Notes under the pieces: generated by a model
Told to the model about the DNA's origin: nothing
What the model saw: only the letters and a program-made list of their open reading frames with translations
Database searches by the model: none
NCBI GenBank assembly: GCA_023388675.1
Contig: JAEWFU010000237.1
Location: 1 to 5,197, forward strand
Reading direction: 5' to 3'
Length of the DNA stretch: 5,197 nucleotides
From: Pseudomonadota bacterium
Lineage (GTDB): Bacteria; Pseudomonadota; Alphaproteobacteria; Rhizobiales; Rhizobiaceae
Part shown: positions 1 to 4,922 of the stretch, piece by piece
Numbering within the stretch: position 1 is the first letter of the stretch
How the letters are laid out: each line of letters begins with the position of its first letter
Translations under genes and position numbers: made by a program

Positions 1-122
1 ATGGCGAAAAGCGGCGGCTCGCCCCAGGCCCCGTGACTGGAAAAGCCCAGCCTTTCATAAAACGCCAGCGACCGCGCCACGTCGCGCACCTGCAACACCG
101 GCATGGAACGCAGCGTCGCCAT
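1..122 (-). CDS. VOC-superfamily (glyoxalase/bleomycin-resistance-like) protein, partial
   Basis: Only the first 40 codons are present; the gene continues beyond the left edge. The visible start reads [20 protein letters not shown], followed by FYERLGFSSHG and then WGEPPLFA. A beta strand, then 'V.D...S..FY.RLGF', is the typical opening of a VOC (glyoxalase I / bleomycin resistance / dioxygenase) module, where the first beta-alpha-beta unit begins. The start ATG (120-122) overlaps the paaA stop as TGATG, so translation is probably coupled to paaA; there is no clear Shine-Dalgarno of its own. A second in-frame ATG at 104 (MPVLQV) could be the true start and fits the usual domain boundary. The metal ligands and therefore the activity cannot be judged from this fragment. 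Coupling suggests a role linked to the epoxidase operon, but that is inference; VOC proteins range from isomerases and dioxygenases to drug-binding proteins. Confidence 0.8.
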   Translation of the reverse strand, partial: MATLRSMPVLQVRDVARSLAFYERLGFSSHGAWGEPPLFA

Positions 123-1117
123 CACTCGGCTGCCAGCTTCGCGGCCTCGCGACGGGCCTTGCGCTTTTCGGCATGGGCAAGCGCCGCCTCGCGCACCCAG
201 GCGCCTTCGTCCCAGGCCTTCTGCCGGGCAACCAGGCGCTCCTTGTTCATCGGCCCGCCGCCCTTGACCACGCGCCAGAACTCGTCCCAGTCGATCTCGC
301 CGAAATCGTAGCGCCCGCGCTCCTCGTTCCATTTCAGGTCCGGATCGGGGAAGGTCAGGCCGAGGAATTCGCCCTGCGGCACCGTGGAATCCACGAATTG
401 CTGGCGCAACTCGTCATTGGTGAAGCGCTTGATCTTCCAGCGCATCGACTGGTCGCCATGCTGGCTGTCGGAATCGTGAGGGCCGAACATCATCAGCGAC
501 GGCCACCACCAGCGGTTCAGCGCGTCCTGCGCCATCTCCTTCTGCTCCGGCGTGCCGGCGGCCAGCGTCATCATGATCTCGTAGCCCTGACGCTGGTGGA
601 AGCTTTCTTCCTTGCAGACCCGGATCATGGCTCGGGCGTAGGGTCCGTAGGAGCAGCGGCAGAGCGGGATCTGGTTCATGATCGCAGCCCCGTCGACCAG
701 CCAGCCGATCGCGCCGATGTCGGCCCAGGTGAGCGTCGGATAATTGAAGATGGACGAATACTTCGCCTTGCCCGCCAGCAGTTCCTCGGTCATTTCCTCG
801 CGCGAAACGCCCAGCGTCTCGGCAGCGGAATAGAGGTAGAGCCCGTGGCCGCCCTCGTCCTGAACCTTGGCGAGCAGGGCCGCCTTGCGGCGCAGCGACG
901 GCGCCCGCGTGATCCAGTTGCCCTCCGGCAGCATGCCGACGATCTCGGAATGAGCGTGCTGGCCGATCTGCCGGACCAGCGTGCGGCGATAGCCCTCCGG
1001 CATGGGGTCGTTCGGCTCGATCTTCTCCTCGGCGTCGATACGCTTCTGGAACGCAGCCAGAAAGGTTTCGTCTTCCGTCGTTTCGGTCTTCGCGCCGATG
1101 AGGCCCTGGCTGTACAT
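122..1117 (-). CDS. paaA: 1,2-phenylacetyl-CoA epoxidase, subunit PaaA
   Basis: 331 aa, slightly longer than E. coli PaaA (about 309 aa). PaaA is the catalytic alpha subunit of the PaaABCE ring epoxidase, a bacterial multicomponent monooxygenase with a ferritin-like diiron fold that converts phenylacetyl-CoA to the ring-1,2-epoxide in the cytoplasm. Visible motifs are HSEIVG (residues 56-61), DEGGH (87-91), the VDGA segment (141-144) and [10 protein letters not shown] (169-178). The repeated E..H pairs (E88/H91, E171/H174) are the likely iron ligands. The open frame extends to 1174, but I chose the ATG at 1117 ([10 protein letters not shown]...) because a strong GGAGGAA lies 5 nt upstream (1123-1129) and the extra 19 residues would come from the promoter region. 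The stop overlaps the VOC gene start. The gene is divergent from the hotdog gene. paaB, normally next, is not in this position. Confidence 0.97.
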   Translation of the reverse strand: MYSQGLIGAKTETTEDETFLAAFQKRIDAEEKIEPNDPMPEGYRRTLVRQIGQHAHSEIVGMLPEGNWITRAPSLRRKAALLAKVQDEGGHGLYLYSAAETLGVSREEMTEELLAGKAKYSSIFNYPTLTWADIGAIGWLVDGAAIMNQIPLCRCSYGPYARAMIRVCKEESFHQRQGYEIMMTLAAGTPEQKEMAQDALNRWWWPSLMMFGPHDSDSQHGDQSMRWKIKRFTNDELRQQFVDSTVPQGEFLGLTFPDPDLKWNEERGRYDFGEIDWDEFWRVVKGGGPMNKERLVARQKAWDEGAWVREAALAHAEKRKARREAAKLAAE

Positions 1118-1122
1118 GGCTG

Positions 1123-1129
1123 TTCCTCC
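1123..1129 (-). promoter_or_regulatory. Ribosome binding site of paaA
   Basis: The minus strand reads GGAGGAA with 5 nt before the ATG at 1117. It decides the start: the longer open frame from 1174 has no comparable site and would place translation across the predicted promoter. Confidence 0.85.
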
Positions 1130-1131
1130 GT

Positions 1132-1158
1132 GATCGGATGGTAGCATAACCACCGATC
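1132..1158. promoter_or_regulatory. 27-bp imperfect dyad at the paaA transcription start (candidate operator or 5' leader hairpin)
   Basis: Perfect 6-bp arms GATCGG (1132-1137) and CCGATC (1153-1158) lie about two helical turns apart, centre to centre 21 bp, around position 1145. Inner bases add partial symmetry. In RNA, TGGT (1139-1142) also pairs with ACCA (1149-1152), giving a 10-bp stem with one bulged A (1138) and a 6-nt loop. The predicted paaA start of transcription falls near 1158, so a protein bound here would block the promoter, or the transcript would begin with a hairpin. The two repressor genes in the window make an operator the more natural reading, but no site consensus was compared. 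Confidence 0.5.
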
Positions 1159-1164
1159 CCGATA

Positions 1165-1193
1165 TATGTAACAAAAATCTCGCAGAACATCAA
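1165..1193 (-). promoter_or_regulatory. Predicted sigma70-type promoter of paaA
   Basis: On the minus strand TTGATG (1188-1193) is followed after exactly 17 nt by TACATA (1165-1170), a fair -35/-10 pair in an AT-richer patch of an otherwise GC-rich sequence. The expected start of transcription is near 1158, leaving a leader of about 40 nt that holds the dyad and the ribosome binding site. No equally good pair was found on the plus strand for the divergent hotdog gene. Confidence 0.5.
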
Positions 1194-1210
1194 CATTTCG
1201 TAACACATTG

Positions 1211-1216
1211 GGAGGA
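1211..1216 (+). promoter_or_regulatory. Ribosome binding site of the divergent hotdog thioesterase gene
   Basis: GGAGGA sits 3 nt before the ATG at 1220. A TTG at 1208 is in frame but overlaps this site, so the ATG is the better start. Confidence 0.75.
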
Positions 1217-1219
1217 CAA

Positions 1220-1636
1220 ATGACCGCAAGCGTCGAGCAGGCGAACACCTATCTGAGGCAATTCTTCGCACCGTGGATCGTCGAGATGGGGCTGGAAGCC
1301 CGCGCATTCGATGACGGCGGCGGAGATTTCGTGCTGCCCGAGAACCCCAGGCTCGTCCATGGCGGCGGGGTGGTCTGCGGCCAGGCCACGGCGTCGGCGG
1401 CGGATACGGCGTGCGTCGTCACGCTGGCGATACTCAATGGTCGCTTCCGAATGTGCACCACTGTCGATCTGACGACCCATTTCATCCGGCCGCTGAAGCC
1501 CGGCGAGATCGACATCAGGGTGGACGTGCTGTCGAACGGCAGGCGCATGGCCTATGCGCGGGTGGAAATGCGGGCAAAGGGAGAAAGCCGCATCGCCGTA
1601 ACCGCAACGGCGGCGTTTGCCTATCTTGAAGACTGA
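1220..1636 (+). CDS. PaaI-family hotdog-fold acyl-CoA thioesterase (uncharacterised paralogue)
   Basis: 138 aa, the usual size of a single hotdog domain. The protein starts MTASVEQANTYLRQFF. The segment NPRLVHGGGVVCGQATASAAD (residues 42-62) contains HGG (47-49) and Asp62, in the order HGG...D on the long helix seen in PaaI/YdiI-type thioesterases, followed by TTVDLTTHFIRPLKPGE (80-96) with the typical 'F.RP...G' turn. It probably hydrolyses an acyl- or aryl-CoA in the cytoplasm; the substrate is unknown. It differs clearly from the canonical paaI at the right edge: it lacks the LAD.AFA.ACN helix and the C-terminal FRG motif. It is the only plus-strand gene, diverges from paaA across 102 bp, and its last 16 bp overlap the end of paaX. 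Its position suggests control together with paaA, perhaps serving as a CoA-releasing safety valve. The family call is firm, the role is inference. Confidence 0.9.
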   Translation: MTASVEQANTYLRQFFAPWIVEMGLEARAFDDGGGDFVLPENPRLVHGGGVVCGQATASAADTACVVTLAILNGRFRMCTTVDLTTHFIRPLKPGEIDIRVDVLSNGRRMAYARVEMRAKGESRIAVTATAAFAYLED

Positions 1637-2544
1637 CGGGGATCGCGCCAGCGCCGCGCCAGCACCGACGGATCGGCAGGCTCCGGAAGACCCGCCGCGT
1701 CGAGCCACGCCTCGCTTGCCGCTGCCAGCGCCTCATGGACGTCGCGCGCGATCGAGCGCGCTTCCGCCCCCGGCCAGGATGGCGGCAGGAGCGCATCGGG
1801 CAGGCCGGGGTCGCGCAGAACGATCCGACGCCAATCATGGACGAGCAGCGTACGGGCGGCGATCGCATCGAGCGGCGAAAACGCGGAGCCGCCCCGCAAC
1901 GCTTCGTGAAGCGAGCGGAACGCCGCGATGAAGGCATGGTAGGCGTCGGCGATCTCCTGCGACGGCCATAAAGCGCGGAACGCCTCCGGGTGTTCCGCGC
2001 TTTCGCCGTGGATGACGAGCATGCCGGCAAGCGCCTCGGTCGCATCGGGCGCGTCGTCGGTTTCCGGCCGCATATGAACCCCGCCATTGATCCGCACAAA
2101 GCCGAGTGCCGCCAGTTCGCCGCCCTGCGCATTGGCGCCCGGCGCAGCAACCGCAACGGTCCACTTGCCGGTCCATCCCGGCGAAGCGGCTGCATAGATG
2201 CGCCGTGTGGCAAGGTCGAAGGCGTGGCGGCCGTGCTCGTCGAGGCTGAAGAAGGAGTTCCGCCCGCGTCGCTCACGCGTCACCCACTGGTCGCCGGCGA
2301 GCCGCGACAGCGCTGTGCGCAACGCGCCCGGCTCGATGCGCAGCCGCGCCATGATGTCCTGCAGCACCGTCAGCGCAACGCGCCCACCGCGAGGCACCAC
2401 GGCATCGCCGAAAACCGTGATGACCAGCGACCAGACGCGTGGACGCCCGCGTTCATGCAGGTGCGCAATCAGGGTTTCGAGGGCCGCAATGGCCGGGTCG
2501 GCGGATTTGGGCATGCGGCCATCAGATGGCACGACGGCGCGCAT
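1621..2544 (-). CDS. paaX: PaaX-family transcriptional repressor of phenylacetate degradation
   Basis: 307 aa, close to the 316 aa of E. coli PaaX. The N-terminal PaaX winged-helix region covers about residues 35-105: WSLVITVFGDAVVPRGG (38-54), the recognition-helix region LRTALSRLAGDQWV (75-88) and the wing RRGRNSFFSLDEHG (92-105), then an A.RRIYA segment that leads into the central and C-terminal PaaX domains. Known PaaX proteins repress paa operons and release DNA on binding phenylacetyl-CoA. The ATG at 2544 lies 9 nt after the TetR stop, which favours coupled translation; neither it nor the in-frame ATG at 2514 (297 aa) has a clear Shine-Dalgarno, so the start is uncertain by 10 residues. 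The 3' end overlaps the converging hotdog gene by 16 bp with no terminator between them. Finding PaaX directly behind a TetR regulator is notable. Confidence 0.93.
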   Translation of the reverse strand: MRAVVPSDGRMPKSADPAIAALETLIAHLHERGRPRVWSLVITVFGDAVVPRGGRVALTVLQDIMARLRIEPGALRTALSRLAGDQWVTRERRGRNSFFSLDEHGRHAFDLATRRIYAAASPGWTGKWTVAVAAPGANAQGGELAALGFVRINGGVHMRPETDDAPDATEALAGMLVIHGESAEHPEAFRALWPSQEIADAYHAFIAAFRSLHEALRGGSAFSPLDAIAARTLLVHDWRRIVLRDPGLPDALLPPSWPGAEARSIARDVHEALAAASEAWLDAAGLPEPADPSVLARRWRDPRQSSR

Positions 2545-2553
2545 GGTGGCAAG

Positions 2554-3153
2554 TCAGGAGCGCAGCGCCTTCACCCCGCCGACAAGCAGGCGTGCCGCAA
2601 GCCGCGCATAATCCTGCCGGCTGACCGGTCCGCCGTCGCGGAACCACATATAGGCCCAGTTGACCATGCCGAAGAGGCTCATCGTCACCGGTTTGAGCAA
2701 CGGCGTGCCGTCGAACGTCACCGGGTCGAGCGCGTGGACCGACCGGGCCACGATCTCCACGAGCCGCCGCTCCAGCGCCTTCAACTGGTCCTGCTCCGGG
2801 TCCGGAAGCAGACGCAGCGCGTCGACCTGCACCTTGTGCTCGGCATCGGCGTCGCGATAGGCCTCCAGCAGCGCGCCGACCAGCGCCTCGAGCCTTGCCT
2901 CTGGCGGCAGCGTTGGGTCGTCCGCCTCCTCCACCGCTTCAACCAGCGCGTTCAAGTGATTCTGCAATAAGTCGAAAAGCAGCGCCTCCTTCGAGGCGTA
3001 GTAGTGATAGAGCAGCGCCTTGGAGACCCCGCATTCGGCCGCCAGCCGCGCCATCGAGGCACGATCGTAGCCGTCTCGCGCGAAAACGATCGCCGCCCGA
3101 TGCAGGATCGCACCCCGTTTCTCGTCATGATCCTTGGCGCGACTGCGGGCCAT
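2554..3153 (-). CDS. paaR: TetR-family transcriptional regulator, probable PaaR
   Basis: 199 aa, typical for TetR. The N-terminal HTH lies at about residues 33-52 (SMARLAAECGVSKALLYHYY), followed by the SKEALL stretch that ends the DNA-binding domain; the remaining ~140 residues form the helical ligand-binding domain. TetR proteins named PaaR repress phenylacetate genes in several bacteria and respond to phenylacetyl-CoA. The symbol rests on position (between paaK and paaX) more than on diagnostic residues, so a TetR with another ligand is possible. The frame is open to an ATG at 3246, but that extension translates half of a palindromic intergenic repeat into low-complexity Arg/Gly/Glu residues. 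I therefore chose the ATG at 3153 (MARSRAKDHD...), which gives the family length, although its ribosome binding site is weak. It probably forms a two-gene unit with paaX and may repress itself. Confidence 0.85.
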   Translation of the reverse strand: MARSRAKDHDEKRGAILHRAAIVFARDGYDRASMARLAAECGVSKALLYHYYASKEALLFDLLQNHLNALVEAVEEADDPTLPPEARLEALVGALLEAYRDADAEHKVQVDALRLLPDPEQDQLKALERRLVEIVARSVHALDPVTFDGTPLLKPVTMSLFGMVNWAYMWFRDGGPVSRQDYARLAARLLVGGVKALRS

Positions 3154-3182
3154 CAGGACAAGCCTTGACCGCGGGGGTTCAC

Positions 3183-3300
3183 GCTGCCCCTCACCCTTAC
3201 CCTCTCCCCGTAAACGGGGAGAGGGGGACGCGTACGTTGAGGCCATCTCCCTTCTCCCCGTTTACGGGGAGAAGGTGCCGGCAGGCGGATGAGGGGCAGC
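3183..3300. repeat. Composite rhizobial-type palindromic intergenic element
   Basis: This 118-bp element in the paaK-paaR gap ends in perfect 11-bp inverted termini, GCTGCCCCTCA (3183-3193) and TGAGGGGCAGC (3290-3300). Inside are two perfect 12-bp hairpins: CCCTCTCCCCGT/ACGGGGAGAGGG (3200-3211 / 3214-3225) and CCTTCTCCCCGT/ACGGGGAGAAGG (3250-3261 / 3264-3275). The halves are related copies facing each other; the right half carries an extra CCGCCTGCCGG-type segment missing from the left. I recognise this pattern as the short palindromic repeats (RIME-like) common between genes of Hyphomicrobiales. In RNA it would fold strongly on either strand. There is no T-tract, so it is not a standard terminator, but it could protect the paaK mRNA 3' end or reduce readthrough into paaR. 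Confidence 0.88.
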
Positions 3301-3322
3301 ACGAGCATCAAAGACACCGCGC

Positions 3323-4633
3323 TCACCCCTTGGGCCTGTTGTCCACGATGCGCACCGCCTTGCCCTGGCTGCGCGCGACCTTGTCGGGCTCGGTGACGTC
3401 GACCTTCACCGATACGCCGACGACATCCTTTATGCGCATGACGAGGTCGGCGGCGCAGGCCGAGCGCGCCTCGCCAGCCGCATGGCTGGCAATGGCTTCC
3501 ACATGCACGACCATCTCGTCCATGCGCCCGTCGCGCAGCAGTTCGATCTGGAAGTGCGGCGCAAGGCCCGTAACCTTCAGGATCTGTTCCTCGATCTGCG
3601 TCGGAAACACGTTGACGCCGCGCAGGATCATCATGTCGTCGGAACGACCGGTGATCTTCTCCATCCGCCGCATGGTGCGCGCGGTACCGGGCAACAGCCG
3701 CGTCAGATCGCGCGTGCGGTAACGGATGATCGGGAACGCCTCCTTTGTGAGCGAGGTAAAGACCAGTTCGCCCTGTTCGCCATCGGGCAGGACCTCGCCT
3801 GTCTGCGGGTCGATCACCTCCGGATAGAAATGATCCTCCCAGATGTGCAGCCCGTCCTTGGTCTCCACGCATTCGTTGGCGACGCCCGGACCCATCACCT
3901 CGGACAGGCCGTAGATGTCCACGGCATGCATGTCGAACGCATCCTCGATCTCGGCGCGCATGGCGTTCGTCCACGGTTCCGCGCCGAAGATGCCCACCTG
4001 CAGCGGGCTCTTGCGCGGGTCCAGCCCCTGGGCGCGGTATTCGTCGAGGATGGAGAGCATGTAGGACGGCGTGACCATGATCGTCGAGGCGCCGAAATCC
4101 TCGATCAGCGTGACCTGCCGCTGTGTCATGCCGCCCGAGACCGGCACCACCGTGCAGCCTAGCTTCTCCGCGCCGTAATGCGCGCCAAGACCGCCGGTGA
4201 ACAGGCCATAGCCATAGGCGATATGAACGATGTCGCCCGGCCGCGTGCCGGAGGCCCGCATCGAACGGGCGACGCATTCGGCCCAGACATCGATGTCGTT
4301 CTTCGTGTAGCCGACGACGGTGGGCTTGCCCGTCGTGCCCGAAGACGCATGGATGCGCGCCACCTTCTCGCGCGGAACGGCGAACATGCCGAACGGGTAG
4401 TTGGCGCGCAGATCGGCCTTTACGGTGAAGGGAAACTTGCCGAGGTCCGATAGCGTCATGAGGTCGTCGGGATGAACGCCGGCCTCATCGAAGCTTTTCC
4501 GGTAATGCGGCACGTTATCGTAGGCATGGCGCAGCGACCATTTCACCCGATGAAGCTGCAAGGCTGCGATCTCGTCACGCGAGGAGATCTCGATCGGATC
4601 GAGATCCTCCTTCCTTGGCGTCAAATCCTTCAT
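3323..4633 (-). CDS. paaK: Phenylacetate-CoA ligase PaaK
   Basis: 436 aa, matching E. coli PaaK (about 437 aa). This cytoplasmic, AMP-forming enzyme activates phenylacetate with ATP and CoA to phenylacetyl-CoA, the first step of the pathway and the source of the regulators' inducer. Motifs in order: the P-loop SSGTTGKPT (residues 97-105), AYGYGLFTGG (139-148), GAEPW (217-221), YGLSEVMGPG (241-250), the hinge region RYRTRDLT (304-311), GRSDDMMILRGVNVFP (329-344) and a C-terminal SQGKAVR whose K425 is probably the catalytic lysine of the mobile domain. All expected motifs are intact. The start at 4633 (MKDLTPRKEDLDPIE) is preceded by GGAGGAG; the frame stays open to 4702 only because the upstream 21-bp tandem repeat is a multiple of three. 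The gene lies between two repeat-filled gaps, downstream of paaI and upstream of the regulators, and no convincing promoter is visible directly in front of it. Confidence 0.97.
   Translation of the reverse strand: MKDLTPRKEDLDPIEISSRDEIAALQLHRVKWSLRHAYDNVPHYRKSFDEAGVHPDDLMTLSDLGKFPFTVKADLRANYPFGMFAVPREKVARIHASSGTTGKPTVVGYTKNDIDVWAECVARSMRASGTRPGDIVHIAYGYGLFTGGLGAHYGAEKLGCTVVPVSGGMTQRQVTLIEDFGASTIMVTPSYMLSILDEYRAQGLDPRKSPLQVGIFGAEPWTNAMRAEIEDAFDMHAVDIYGLSEVMGPGVANECVETKDGLHIWEDHFYPEVIDPQTGEVLPDGEQGELVFTSLTKEAFPIIRYRTRDLTRLLPGTARTMRRMEKITGRSDDMMILRGVNVFPTQIEEQILKVTGLAPHFQIELLRDGRMDEMVVHVEAIASHAAGEARSACAADLVMRIKDVVGVSVKVDVTEPDKVARSQGKAVRIVDNRPKG
4586..4606. repeat. 9-bp perfect dyad inside the start of paaK
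   Basis: GATCTCGAT (4586-4594) and ATCGAGATC (4598-4606) flank the centre CGG. The dyad covers about codons 10-16 of paaK. It could act as an intragenic operator or an early mRNA hairpin with a tight loop, or be a by-product of coding for DPIEI. It contains the 8-mer GATCGGAT, which also begins the dyad in front of paaA (1132-1139). Confidence 0.4.
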
Positions 4634-4636
4634 CTT

Positions 4637-4643
4637 CTCCTCC
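4637..4643 (-). promoter_or_regulatory. Ribosome binding site of paaK
   Basis: The minus strand reads GGAGGAG with 3 nt before the ATG at 4633 (5 nt counted from the GGAGG core). It selects this start over the longer open frame from 4702. Confidence 0.85.
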
Positions 4644-4663
4644 CGACGCAGGTCTTCGCCCGC

Positions 4664-4705
4664 CGTGCACCGCGCTGCCAACAACGTGCACCGCGCTGCC
4701 AATAA
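4664..4705. repeat. Two tandem copies of a 21-bp unit upstream of paaK
   Basis: Units at 4664-4684 and 4685-4705 both begin CGTGCACCGCGCTGCCAA and differ at one base only (C4682 against T4703). Each contains the palindrome GTGCAC. The array ends 2 bp before the 46-bp inverted-arm element. Because 21 is divisible by three, it keeps a false N-terminal extension of paaK open (LLAARCT-like repeats). Confidence 0.85.
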
Positions 4706-4707
4706 AG

Positions 4708-4887
4708 TGCGTCCTTCGAGGCTCGCTCCGCTCGCACCTCAGGATGAGGGAGGCTGTGCATCGCCTCTGGCAAATTCGCGAGCGCGAGGGCCGTTCCGTT
4801 GAGGGGCATCGAGCGCACCACATTACGGGTTCGACAAACCACCTCCCTCATCCTGAGGTGCGAGCGGAGCGAGCCTCGAAGGACGCA
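4708..4887. repeat. 180-bp element with perfect 46-bp inverted arms
   Basis: The arm at 4708-4753 is the exact reverse complement of 4842-4887; pairing ends at both outer and inner limits (G4707/G4888 and C4754/A4841). The right arm contains CCTCATCCTGAGGTGCGAGC, a sequence I recognise as a widespread Hyphomicrobiales intergenic repeat. Each arm is itself partly self-complementary (CCTCATCCTGAGG; GCGAGCGGAGCGAGC). The 88-bp centre (4754-4841) holds no convincing gene. There is no transposase and no obvious target duplication, so it is either two head-to-head copies of a palindromic repeat or a small non-autonomous element. Several short frames pass through it (peptides such as PHPEVRAERASKDA), which are well-known translation artefacts of this repeat. 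It separates paaI from paaK and would make a very stable stem in RNA. Confidence 0.9.
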
Positions 4888-4910
4888 GATATTCGTGAAT
4901 GCACGATATC
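4888..4910. repeat. Bulged stem-loop just downstream of the paaI stop
   Basis: GATAT-T-CGTG (4888-4897) pairs with CACGATATC (4902-4910) around the loop AATG, leaving one bulged T. It begins 12 nt after the paaI stop codon on the minus strand and touches the end of the 46-bp inverted-arm element. No T-tract follows on the minus strand, so a Rho-independent terminator is doubtful; a role in mRNA 3' end processing or stability is possible. Confidence 0.5.
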
Positions 4911-4922
4911 CGGCCATCGCCA

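Noticed and set aside
173..1144. Plus-strand open frame of 323 codons opposite paaA
   Set aside because: It is antisense to a well-recognised paaA with intact motifs, its translation shows no known domain, and such long shadow frames are usual in GC-rich coding DNA.
1118..1219. Plus-strand promoter for the hotdog gene
   Set aside because: Candidate -10 boxes such as TATATG (1163-1168) have no matching -35 at a suitable distance, so no call is made.
1990..2970. Plus-strand open frame of 326 codons across paaX and the TetR gene
   Set aside because: It runs antisense across two recognised regulator genes and their junction, with no ribosome binding site and Arg/His-rich composition typical of a shadow frame.
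3200..3275. Rho-independent terminators at the two CTCCCCGT/ACGGGGAG hairpins
   Set aside because: The stems are strong but have no T-tract on either strand and belong to a recognised dispersed repeat, so I list them as a repeat only.
3153..4277. Minus-strand open frame of 374 codons in another frame of paaK
   Set aside because: It overlaps paaK in the wrong frame and runs through the palindromic repeat; its Arg/Gly/His-rich product resembles no family.
4664..4887. CRISPR array or attachment site
   Set aside because: There are only two tandem units with no spacer between them, and the long arms are inverted, not direct; no cas, integrase or tRNA gene is visible.
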